Source of the DNA: Rhodophyticola sp. CCM32
GTDB lineage: Bacteria; Pseudomonadota; Alphaproteobacteria; Rhodobacterales; Rhodobacteraceae
Assembly (NCBI RefSeq): GCF_004751985.1
Contig: NZ_CP038492.1
Span: 2,790,001-2,854,000, forward strand
Direction: 5' to 3'
Length of the DNA stretch: 64,000 nt
Shown: positions 45,362-53,351 of the stretch, piece by piece
Position numbering within the stretch: position 1 is the first letter of the stretch
Layout: each line of letters begins with the position of its first letter
Program-made: the position numbers and the translations under genes
The notes under the pieces: model-generated
The model's database searches: none
Told to the model about the DNA's origin: nothing
The model's input: the letters and a program-made list of their open reading frames with translations, nothing else

Positions 45362-48055
45362 TCAGAACTGATCCAGCAGCCTGCGCAGATAGTCCAGCTC
45401 TATATCGGGCCGGTCCTGCTCTGCCGAGCGGCGGCGGATCTCATCCAGCAGCTCACGGGCACGGCGGAACGCCTCTTCGCGCTGATCAAACCCCTCTTCC
45501 GACCCGAAAGCACCCGCATTGCCGGCCTGACGGCCCAGCGGGTCCTGCAACGGGCGATCATCGGCGGGCGCGGTGCCGTCGGCCTGCCCCTGACCCGGAT
45601 CCTCAAGGCCGCTGTCCTGTGCAAGCGCCCGGCCCAATTCGCCCATGCCTTCACGCAGCGCTTCCATCGCCTCTGACTGGCTGTCAAGCGCATCTGCCAG
45701 ATCGCCCCGGCCCAGGGCCTCGGCGGCCTCATCCATCGCACGCTCTGCATCTTCCAGCGCCTGACGCGCGGCCTCCCCGCCCTCGGTGCCTTCGCCGGGC
45801 AGGTTGAAGGCCTGCTCTTCCAGCTGGCGTCGCAAATCCTCCTGCCGTTCGGCCAGGCTGCGCCCGTCATTCTCGCCGCCCCGGCCCTGCCCCTGCTGGC
45901 CGCCGGGTTGGCCGGGCTGACCCCCGGGCGTGCCGGCTTCGCCCTGATCGGTTTGTTCCCCGGGGCCGCTTTGCCCGCCCTGACCGGGTTGTCCCGGTCG
46001 ACCTTGCTGACCCTGTTGGCCCTCTTGTCCCTGCTGCCCGGGCTGTTGCCCCGGCTGGTTCTGCTGACCTTGCGGATTCTGCTGCCCCTGCTGGTCCTGC
46101 TGCGGGTTCGGGCGACCCGGATTGAACTGGTCCTGCAACTCCTGAAAGCTGTCATCGCTCAGATCCTGCTGGTCGCGCAGCGTATCCTGCAAATCCTGCA
46201 TCGCCTGTTCACCGGGGGTCTGCGGGCCATCGCCGCCCTCGCCTTGGGTGATCTGCATATTCTCCATCATCTGGCGCAGGGCATCCAGCATCTCCTGCGC
46301 CTCGGCCATCCGGCCCTGCTGCATCAACTCCTCAATCCGGCGCAGCATTTCATCAAGATCGGCCATGGACATTTCCATGGTCTCCCCGTCATCGGGCCGG
46401 TCTTCGCCGGGCTGGGCATTCTCGGCCAGCTGCTGCATGTAATCATCCATCGCCTGACGCAGCTCATCCATCAGTTGGGCGATTTCCTCGTCACTGGCCC
46501 CCTGGCGCATCGCCTCGGCCAGACGATCCTGCGCCCGGCGCAGCCGTTCCAGCGCATCGGCCAGATTGCCCTCTTCAAGCTGAAGCGCCGCATTCCAGAG
46601 GATTTCCGCCACCTGATCGCGGGTCTCGGCCGACAGGCTGTCCACCCCGCTTTCCAGACGCCGGATCGCGGTGCGCACCATCAGATAGGCGCCCTCATCA
46701 TCGAACACACCTTCCGGGCGATGGCTGATCGCGCGCAGGATCTGCGCCGCACGCGGGGCATTTTCCCGGGACCACAGGATATCGCGCCGCTGTTCGATGA
46801 TCGCATTGGCCAGCGGATCAAAGAACCGGCGTCCGGGCAGGCGGGCAATGTTTTCGCGGATCGTCCCGATCTGGCCCGCATCATCGACAACATTCAAGGT
46901 CAGGGTTACCGGCAGGTTGGCAAAGGGATGCTGCGACAGGTCTTCAACCAGAAGCTCCGAAAATTCCGCGCGGGAGCCTGCAAACGGCATCGGCAGGTCC
47001 AGCACCAGCGCCGCGCGCGGTTCCGGGTCCACGGCCAGACCGAACCGCCGGTCGGCGGCCTCCGCATTCAGCACCAGCTCCGCCTCGCCCGAGATCACCC
47101 CGTAATCATCCGTGGCGATATAGGTGAACTGCATCTGCCCGGGTGGCACACCGGTCACCTCCCCCTCCAGCGCCACGGCGGGTGGCTGATCCGCCACCAT
47201 GGAAATCTGCCAGCTGCGCCCGTTTGGCCCGTCAATCGCCACCTCACCGGAGCGCAGCAAAACAAGATCCTGCGCCGCGGCGGTGGTGTCTGTCTCTTCG
47301 GTCGGGGGCGCATCCATCACGCTCTGGCGCAGGCTCAGCGCGCCAAGCTCCCCATAGAAGCGCAGGGTGATGCGCGACCCGGCGGGGGCCTCGAACGCGT
47401 CTTGCGTGATATCGTTGAGGTAAAGCGAGGGCAGACCGGTATAAAGCGGCGGCTCCACCCAGCCTTCCCAGCTTGGCCCATTGATCACCACCGCACCGGG
47501 GCCTACAGCCGCCTCACCCAGCGCACCGACCCGCCAGACCGTACCGAACACAAGCGCCATGACAAAGGCCGTCGCGGCCACGAAGCGCAACCCATAGGGG
47601 TCACGGTCGGAAATCCGCAGATCGGGTTCGGGCGCATGGGCCTCGGCCACGCGCGCGGCCATTTGCGCCACATGGGCGGCCCAGACAGATTGCGATGCCG
47701 GGTCATCGGCGCCCACCGCCGGCCTGTCGATCAGCGCCGTGATCGGGCGTCCCGGCAATGTCCGGTCAAGCCTGTCCAGCGCCTCGGCCCGGCTTGGCAG
47801 GATGAACCTGCGCGCCCCTTTGACCGTGACCCAGATCACCCCGGCCAATGCACCCAGCAGCATGCCCCACAGGGCCAGCGCCGGCAGGGCATCCGCGACC
47901 CCGAAGGCCAAGGCGGCAAAAATCATGAACAGGATCGTCCAGACCGGCCAGAACGCCCGCACCGCGCGTTCGGCCACCATGCCCAGCCGGGTCAGGCGCA
48001 GGGGCCAGACCAGACGCCGCAAGGCGGCATCGATGGAAGGGGGATGATCCGTCAT
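45362..48055 (-). CDS. DUF4175 (TIGR02302-type) membrane protein with a Gln/Gly-rich repeat
   Basis: This 897-residue protein has two N-terminal helices (VWTILFMIFAALAFGVADAL and ALALWGMLLGALAGVIWVTV) and a third near residue 160. A periplasmic beta-rich part is followed by a helical coiled region (about 480-620). A Gln/Gly/Pro-rich stretch, about 640-740, consists of short GQQ and GQP repeats. The C-terminus is helical. It matches the conserved alphaproteobacterial DUF4175 family, linked by location to lysA. Function is unknown; an envelope role is plausible. The repeat stretch is low-complexity and prone to length variation. Confidence 0.88.
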   Translation of the reverse strand: MTDHPPSIDAALRRLVWPLRLTRLGMVAERAVRAFWPVWTILFMIFAALAFGVADALPALALWGMLLGALAGVIWVTVKGARRFILPSRAEALDRLDRTLPGRPITALIDRPAVGADDPASQSVWAAHVAQMAARVAEAHAPEPDLRISDRDPYGLRFVAATAFVMALVFGTVWRVGALGEAAVGPGAVVINGPSWEGWVEPPLYTGLPSLYLNDITQDAFEAPAGSRITLRFYGELGALSLRQSVMDAPPTEETDTTAAAQDLVLLRSGEVAIDGPNGRSWQISMVADQPPAVALEGEVTGVPPGQMQFTYIATDDYGVISGEAELVLNAEAADRRFGLAVDPEPRAALVLDLPMPFAGSRAEFSELLVEDLSQHPFANLPVTLTLNVVDDAGQIGTIRENIARLPGRRFFDPLANAIIEQRRDILWSRENAPRAAQILRAISHRPEGVFDDEGAYLMVRTAIRRLESGVDSLSAETRDQVAEILWNAALQLEEGNLADALERLRRAQDRLAEAMRQGASDEEIAQLMDELRQAMDDYMQQLAENAQPGEDRPDDGETMEMSMADLDEMLRRIEELMQQGRMAEAQEMLDALRQMMENMQITQGEGGDGPQTPGEQAMQDLQDTLRDQQDLSDDSFQELQDQFNPGRPNPQQDQQGQQNPQGQQNQPGQQPGQQGQEGQQGQQGRPGQPGQGGQSGPGEQTDQGEAGTPGGQPGQPGGQQGQGRGGENDGRSLAERQEDLRRQLEEQAFNLPGEGTEGGEAARQALEDAERAMDEAAEALGRGDLADALDSQSEAMEALREGMGELGRALAQDSGLEDPGQGQADGTAPADDRPLQDPLGRQAGNAGAFGSEEGFDQREEAFRRARELLDEIRRRSAEQDRPDIELDYLRRLLDQF

Positions 48056-48102
48056 GATCCCTTTCAGGGTGATGTTTCGGGTTCAGCGTGCTGTTTCAGG
48101 CA

Positions 48103-49368
48103 TCATAGCCATTCAGGAACGATATCGCGATTAATGATATCGTCAAATGTCGGCCTTGGGCGGATGACCGCAAAGTGATCACCCTTCACCAGGACCTCGG
48201 GGATCAGGGGCCGGGTGTTATATTCGCTCGACATCACCGCGCCATAGGCCCCGGCAGACCGGAACGCCAGCAGATCGCCCGCATCAAGCGGCGGCATATG
48301 GCGCTGTTTTGTAAAGGTATCCCCGCTTTCGCAGACCGGGCCGACGATATCATAGGGGGCCTGTTCGACGCCCGGTTCAGGCTCGATCACGGGAATGATG
48401 TCATGATGGGCGTCATACATCGCCGGGCGGATCAAATCATTCATCGCCGCATCAAGGATCAGGAAATCGCGGCCCTCCCCATGTTTCACATAGATCAGAC
48501 CCGCAACCATCAGCCCCGCATTGCCCGAGATCAGGCGACCCGGTTCAATCTCGACCTCCACATCCAGATCGCCGGTGATCCGCTTGATCAATGCACCATA
48601 TTCGGTCGGCAAAGGCGGCGCGGTGTTGGAACGTTCATAGGGAATGCCAAGCCCGCCGCCCAGATCCAGCCGCCTGATGTCATGACCATCTGCGCGAAGC
48701 ATCCGGGTCAGTTCCACAGTTTTCAGATATGCGGCCTCAAACGGTGCAAGATCGGTCAGCTGACTGCCGATATGCACATCAATGCCGACGATCTGAAGCC
48801 CCGGCAACCTGGCGGCAAGCGCATAAACCTCCCGCGCGCGGGCGATGGGAATGCCGAATTTATTCTCGGATTTGCCGGTGGCAATTTTGGCATGGGTTCT
48901 GGCATCCACATCCGGGTTGACGCGAATGGTGATGGGCGCAGTTTTGCCAAGGGACACCGCCACCTGGCTCAGCACCTCCAGTTCCGGTTCGGATTCGACA
49001 TTGAACTGCCGGATGCCGCCCTCCAACGTCAAACGCATTTCCTCTGCCGTTTTGCCGATGCCGGAAAAAACGATACGTGCGCCGGGAACACCCGCCGCCC
49101 TGGCGCGCAGATATTCGCCCCCTGACACAACATCCATACCCGCCCCCAGATCGGCCAGGACCTTGATAACCGCCTGATTGCTGTTGGATTTCATCGCATA
49201 GCAGACAAGGTTCGGCAGCCCTTCAAGCGCTTCTTTGAAAAGGGTGTAATGCCGGGTCAGGGTCGCCGTGGAATACACATAGAACGGCGTGCCGACCTCT
49301 GCCGCGATACCGGGCAAAGGCACGTCTTCTGCATGAAGAATACCGTCGCGATAGAGGAAATGATCCAT
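48103..49368 (-). CDS. lysA: Diaminopimelate decarboxylase
   Basis: This 421-residue fold-type III PLP enzyme carries out the last step of lysine synthesis. The PLP Lys is in VCYAMKSNSNQAV; IDVHIGSQLTD, RLDLGGGLGIPYE and the C-terminal catalytic Cys in GPVCESGDTFTK complete the site. The N-terminus (MDHFLYRDGILHAEDVPLP) is typical. It stands upstream of the DUF4175 gene with 47 bases between. Confidence 0.96.
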   Translation of the reverse strand: MDHFLYRDGILHAEDVPLPGIAAEVGTPFYVYSTATLTRHYTLFKEALEGLPNLVCYAMKSNSNQAVIKVLADLGAGMDVVSGGEYLRARAAGVPGARIVFSGIGKTAEEMRLTLEGGIRQFNVESEPELEVLSQVAVSLGKTAPITIRVNPDVDARTHAKIATGKSENKFGIPIARAREVYALAARLPGLQIVGIDVHIGSQLTDLAPFEAAYLKTVELTRMLRADGHDIRRLDLGGGLGIPYERSNTAPPLPTEYGALIKRITGDLDVEVEIEPGRLISGNAGLMVAGLIYVKHGEGRDFLILDAAMNDLIRPAMYDAHHDIIPVIEPEPGVEQAPYDIVGPVCESGDTFTKQRHMPPLDAGDLLAFRSAGAYGAVMSSEYNTRPLIPEVLVKGDHFAVIRPRPTFDDIINRDIVPEWL

Positions 49369-49485
49369 TTTCAGCCCTTAAATCATACGCATGGCGCAGG
49401 TAGCAGTTTGAGCACCGGAATCAAAGCGCCCTCGACGCGATGCGGTCTATGGGTAATGTGTCAGATAACAGAACGGGAGGCCGAT

Positions 49486-50460
49486 ATGGCAAAAACGGTG
49501 GTGATTGAAGAACATGGCGGGCCAGAGATGTTCAGACTGGTGGATCGTGATGTGGGCAACCCGGGGCCGGGCGAGATACGCATTCGGCATCACGCCTGTG
49601 GCCTCAATTTCATTGACGTCTATCAGCGGAGCGGCCTTTACCCGATGGATCTTCCGCACGCATTGGGGATGGAGGCCGCAGGCATGATCGAGGCTGTGGG
49701 GGAAGGCGTGACCCATCTGAAAACAGGGGATCGCGCCGCCTATGCGGCAGCCCCGTCAGGCGCGTATTGCGAAGCGCGGGTGATGTCTGCCGCGCAGGTC
49801 TGCCCCCTGCCCGATGCGATCTCTTTTGAAGAGGGCGCGGCGATGATGCTGAAAGGTCTGACGGTCCACTATCTTTTCCGCCGCACAACACCGGTTGCCA
49901 AAGGCGATACCGTGCTGTTTCACGCCGCAGCGGGCGGCGTGGGCCTGATTGCCTGCCAATGGGCGCGATCGGAAGGGATCACCCTGATCGGAACCGCCGG
50001 AACGGATGAGAAATGTGCCCTGGCGCTGGAACATGGGGCGAGCCATTGCATCAATTACCGAAACGAGGACTGGGTTGCGCGGGTGCAGGAGATCACCGGC
50101 GGCGCCGGGGTTGATGTGGTGATGGATGCGGTCGGGGCCGATACATTCGAGGGGTCTCTGGACAGCCTGAAACCTCTGGGAATGATGATCTCATTCGGAA
50201 ACGCCTCTGGCCCGGTTCCGCCATTTTCGCTGGCCACCCTGGGGGCAAAAGGCTCTCTGAAGATCACCCGCCCGATGCTTTTCACCCATATCTCCGAACA
50301 TGAAACCTGTCAGAAGATGGCGGCGGAACTGTTCGGGAAAGTCATCGCCGGAGATGTCAAAATCCGCATTGATCAGCAGTTTCCGCTGACCGATGTGGCC
50401 GAGGCACACCGGGCGCTGGAGGCCCGGAAAACCACAGGGTCCACAATACTGGTCCCGTGA
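49486..50460 (+). CDS. NADPH:quinone oxidoreductase (zeta-crystallin type)
   Basis: This 324-residue medium-chain dehydrogenase lacks zinc ligands. It has GLNFIDVYQRSGLYP, ALGMEAAGMIEAVGEGV, the nucleotide-binding turn HAAAGGVGLIACQWAR, and VDVVMDAVGADTFEGSLD. It reduces quinones by one electron or handles related enones, using NADPH. I use the ATG at 49486 because GGGAGG precedes it; the longer frame upstream is in the lysA promoter region. Confidence 0.9.
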   Translation: MAKTVVIEEHGGPEMFRLVDRDVGNPGPGEIRIRHHACGLNFIDVYQRSGLYPMDLPHALGMEAAGMIEAVGEGVTHLKTGDRAAYAAAPSGAYCEARVMSAAQVCPLPDAISFEEGAAMMLKGLTVHYLFRRTTPVAKGDTVLFHAAAGGVGLIACQWARSEGITLIGTAGTDEKCALALEHGASHCINYRNEDWVARVQEITGGAGVDVVMDAVGADTFEGSLDSLKPLGMMISFGNASGPVPPFSLATLGAKGSLKITRPMLFTHISEHETCQKMAAELFGKVIAGDVKIRIDQQFPLTDVAEAHRALEARKTTGSTILVP

Positions 50461-50530
50461 TATGCAACTCTATCTGATAGAGTGTATCGCATCAGGTCAG
50501 CTTCTGGTTTTCCGGATTGAACAGCTAGGG

Positions 50531-50985
50531 TCAGGACCCATGATACGGCTTGCGCGCCGTCTCGACCCCGTCCGCATCGCGGTAAATCTTCTCGCCGTTT
50601 GTGATCGTCACGCTCTCGCCCGTCACCGCATAGGTCACGACATCATCGCCTGAGCGGGTGCCGATCACCAGATACCGCGCCGGTATATTCGAACGGTTTC
50701 CAGATGATGCCCGACCGCCAGGCCCGCCTTGAAACAGGCCGTGTCCCCGGTGTGAAGTTCTGTCACCACACCGCCTTCGATCAACGTTATGACGCCGTCC
50801 AGCACATATACCATTTCATCCTCGGACCGATGCCAGTGGGATTTGGACGACGCAGCCTCGGGCCAGAGCGTCTCGATGAACGCGCCGAATTGAGTCAGCC
50901 CGCCGGTGTCGCTTAGCAACTCTGCCCGGAAGCGCCCTGTTTCGTCGCCGCCCTCTTCAATCCGTGGCGCGTCGATCTTGGGCAT
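50531..50985 (-). CDS. Cupin-domain protein, frameshifted near its C-terminus
   Basis: The first frame encodes MPKIDAPRIEEGGDETGRFR then FGAFIETLWPEAASSKSHWH, RSEDEMVYVLDGVITLIEGG and TACFKAGLAVGHHLE. This is a cupin with metal-type His and Glu residues. It then ends early as TVRIYRRGIW. One extra base in the T run at 50697-50699 (A run on the coding strand) would give GHHLENRSNIPARYLVIGTR and continue with GDDVVTYAV to a stop at 50531. That matches relatives and gives about 151 residues. Function is unknown; it may bind a small molecule. It follows cobO directly on the same strand (1 base), so the two are probably co-expressed. Confidence 0.8.
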
Positions 50986-51594
50986 TCAGAACTCCACGCC
51001 CTTCTGTGCCTTGACGCCGTCACGGAAGGGATGTTTCACCAACGTCATCTCAGTCACCAAGTCCGCCGCCTCGATCAGCTCGGGCTTGGCATTGCGCCCT
51101 GTCAGGCACACATGGGTCATTGCGGGCTTTTGGCTCAGCAGGAAGTCCACCACCTCGTCGATATCCAGATAATCATAGCGCAGGGCGATGTTGATCTCGT
51201 CCAGCAGGACAAAATCAATCGCGGGGTCCAGGATCTGCTCCTGCGCGATCTTCCAGCCATTCTGAGCTGCCGCGATGTCCCGCTCCTTGTCCTGCGTTTC
51301 CCAGGTAAAGCCCTCGCCGGATACGAAAAACCGGCACTCATCGGCGAAACGCGCGCGCAGGAAGCTCTTCTCTCCGGTCTCCCAATTGCCCTTGATGAAC
51401 TGCACCACAGCGCAGCCCATACCATGCTGGATCGACCGCATGACCATGCCAAAACCGCTCGACGACTTGCCCTTGCCCGGTCCTGTATGGACCATGATCA
51501 GACCCTTCTCCTCGGTCTTGGTCTCCATCATCTTGTCGCGTGCGGCTTTAATCCTGCGCATCTTCTCGGCGTGGCGGGCGTTGTCATCACTCAT
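50986..51594 (-). CDS. cobO: Cob(I)yrinic acid a,c-diamide adenosyltransferase
   Basis: This 202-residue enzyme attaches the 5'-deoxyadenosyl group of ATP to cob(I)alamin precursors. The P-loop is VHTGPGKGKSSSGFGMVMR; FIKGNWETGE, DFVLLDEINIALRYDYLD and VCLTGRNAKPELIEAAD follow, as in CobO/BtuR. I use the ATG at 51594 (MSDDNARHAEKMRRIKAARD). It is divergent from the riboswitch-led cob operon, so its own transcript does not carry that riboswitch. Confidence 0.95.
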   Translation of the reverse strand: MSDDNARHAEKMRRIKAARDKMMETKTEEKGLIMVHTGPGKGKSSSGFGMVMRSIQHGMGCAVVQFIKGNWETGEKSFLRARFADECRFFVSGEGFTWETQDKERDIAAAQNGWKIAQEQILDPAIDFVLLDEINIALRYDYLDIDEVVDFLLSQKPAMTHVCLTGRNAKPELIEAADLVTEMTLVKHPFRDGVKAQKGVEF

Positions 51595-51682
51595 GGTCGG
51601 GCTCCTGATCTTCTGGTCCGAAGGCTTGGCGGCAATCGTACAGATTGACAAGCCCGCATGCCCATGAACAGGGTTTTCCCCG

Positions 51683-51894
51683 ATGGTGCCTGCGGCGCAA
51701 GCCAATGGCCTAAGAGGGAACGCGGTGTGATACCGCGGCTGCCCCCGCAACTGTAAGCGGTGAGCGGACCTGCGTATGCCACTGAATCCGGGTGGATTTG
51801 GGAAGGCGCAAGGACCGTTTTGACCCGCGAGCCAGGAGACCTGCCATCTTGATCGCAACGCAAAACCCGGGCGGGGTGTCCCGGAGGAGGATAG
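51683..51894 (+). promoter_or_regulatory. Cobalamin riboswitch leading the cob operon
   Basis: The conserved order of the B12 riboswitch is present: GGTGCC near the start, AAGAGGGAA (51712-51720), GCTGCCCCCGCAACTGTAAG, GCCACTG (B12 box, near 51777), GGGAAGGC and GCGAGCCAGGAGACCTGCC (ending at about 51845). Downstream CCGGG (51867-51871) can pair with CCCGG (51880-51884) just before the ribosome site GGAGGAGG and the ATG at 51895. Adenosylcobalamin binding could therefore block translation. This predicts repression of the whole operon when B12 is plentiful. Confidence 0.95.
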
Positions 51895-52287
51895 ATGGAT
51901 ACCATTGAGGAACATGCACCGACCGAAGTGCTGGTCTGCGTCAAGTGCCTGCGCGGTCTGGATGTGCCCGAAGACGGGGACCGCCCGGGCCAGAAGCTCT
52001 ATGACGCGCTGGTCCAGCGGGATATGCCAGAGGGCGTCACGATCCGCCCGATGGAGTGCCTGCAAAACTGTGACAGCGGCTGTTCCGTGGCCATCCGCGG
52101 CGGCGACGCGCGCTGGACATATGTTTACGGAAACTTCCTTGAGGCGTCGCATCCGGACATGCTGGCTGAGGGAATTGCCCTTTATCATAGCACAGACAAC
52201 GGCCTGATCCCGTGGCGCGCGCGCCCCGAACACTTCAAACGCAACTGTATCGCGCGGATACCGCCGGTCACATCCAAGGAGGCCTGA
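51895..52287 (+). CDS. DUF1636 cysteine-rich protein, first gene of the cob operon
   Basis: This 130-residue protein has the DUF1636 arrangement of Cys: VLVCVKCLRG, then MECLQNCDSGCSVAIRGG, with WTYVYGNF after it. The pattern is like thioredoxin-fold [2Fe-2S] proteins. It lies directly after a cobalamin riboswitch and before cobW and cobN. Such proteins often accompany cobalamin synthesis genes and may handle cobalt or electrons for ring reduction; this is inference. GGAGGAGG precedes the ATG. Confidence 0.85.
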   Translation: MDTIEEHAPTEVLVCVKCLRGLDVPEDGDRPGQKLYDALVQRDMPEGVTIRPMECLQNCDSGCSVAIRGGDARWTYVYGNFLEASHPDMLAEGIALYHSTDNGLIPWRARPEHFKRNCIARIPPVTSKEA

Positions 52288-52289
52288 GC

Positions 52290-53345
52290 ATGGCTGACCT
52301 CGCAAAACTTCCTGTCACCGTTGTCACTGGCTTCCTTGGGTCGGGCAAGACGACGCTGATCTCTCACCTCATGCAGAATCCCGGCGGCAAACGTCTGGCG
52401 GTTGTGGTCAACGAGTTCGGAGACGTCGGCGTCGATGGCGAAATCCTCAAGGGCTGCGCGATTCCTGACTGCCCCGCCGAGAACATCATGGAACTCGCCA
52501 ACGGATGCATCTGCTGCACCGTCGCCGATGATTTCATCCCGACGATCGAGGCGCTTATGGCGCTGGACCCGCGGCCTGAGCATATCTTGATCGAGACGTC
52601 CGGCCTGGCCCTGCCCAAACCGCTCCTGAAGGCCTTCAACTGGCCTGATATCCGCTCCAAAATCACCGTCGATGGCGTTATCGCACTCGCCGATGCCGAG
52701 GCTGTCGCCGCTGGCCGCTTCGCGCCTGACGTGGCGAAGGTGGACGCGCAGCGTCTTGCCGATGACAGCATCGACCACGAAACGCCTCTGTCCGAGGTGT
52801 TCGAGGACCAGATATCCTGCGCCGATATCATCCTTCTGACGAAGCCCGACCTCGCAGGCCCGGAGGGTGTGGCGAAGGCGAAAGAAATCATCGCGGCAGA
52901 GGCCCCCCGCCCGCTGCCCGTCGTGGAGGTTGCCGAAGGCGCCATCGATCCGCGCGTAATCCTCGGGCTGGAGGCGGCTGCAGAAGATGATATGGACGCC
53001 CGCCCGTCGCACCATGACAGCCATGACGACCACGAGCATGATGACTTCGAGAGCATCGTGATCGACATCCCCGATATCACTGATCCGCTTGAACTGGTCA
53101 GACGCATTGAGGATCTCGCCAACACTCAGAACATTCTGCGTGTCAAAGGCTACGCCAGCGTTGCAGGCAAGCCGATGCGCCTGTTGGTGCAGGCCGTGGG
53201 CGCGCGCGTGCGACACCAATACGACCGTCCCTGGGGCGCGGATGAGCCGCGCATGGGGCGTCTGGTGGTGATCGCCGAACATGACGATGTGTCAGCCCAG
53301 GCCATCCGCGCCGTCCTCGTGCCCGCGCAGGCTGCCGCCGAGTAA
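52290..53345 (+). CDS. cobW: CobW GTPase / metallochaperone
   Basis: This 351-residue G3E GTPase has P-loop GFLGSGKTTLISHLM, the metal motif GCICC (ANGCICCTVADDF), switch ETSGLALP and NKxD-like TKPDLAGP. A His/Asp-rich stretch (PSHHDSHDDHEHDD) near residue 240 should bind metal. CobW is thought to deliver cobalt to cobaltochelatase, and cobN follows immediately (6 bases). The ATG at 52290 lies 2 bases after the DUF1636 stop. Confidence 0.95.
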   Translation: MADLAKLPVTVVTGFLGSGKTTLISHLMQNPGGKRLAVVVNEFGDVGVDGEILKGCAIPDCPAENIMELANGCICCTVADDFIPTIEALMALDPRPEHILIETSGLALPKPLLKAFNWPDIRSKITVDGVIALADAEAVAAGRFAPDVAKVDAQRLADDSIDHETPLSEVFEDQISCADIILLTKPDLAGPEGVAKAKEIIAAEAPRPLPVVEVAEGAIDPRVILGLEAAAEDDMDARPSHHDSHDDHEHDDFESIVIDIPDITDPLELVRRIEDLANTQNILRVKGYASVAGKPMRLLVQAVGARVRHQYDRPWGADEPRMGRLVVIAEHDDVSAQAIRAVLVPAQAAAE

Positions 53346-53351
53346 CATGCC

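Noticed and set aside
45908..48178. 756-codon open frame antisense to the DUF4175 gene
   Set aside because: The opposite strand encodes a conserved family with the proper length; the antisense product is low-complexity and has no ribosome site.
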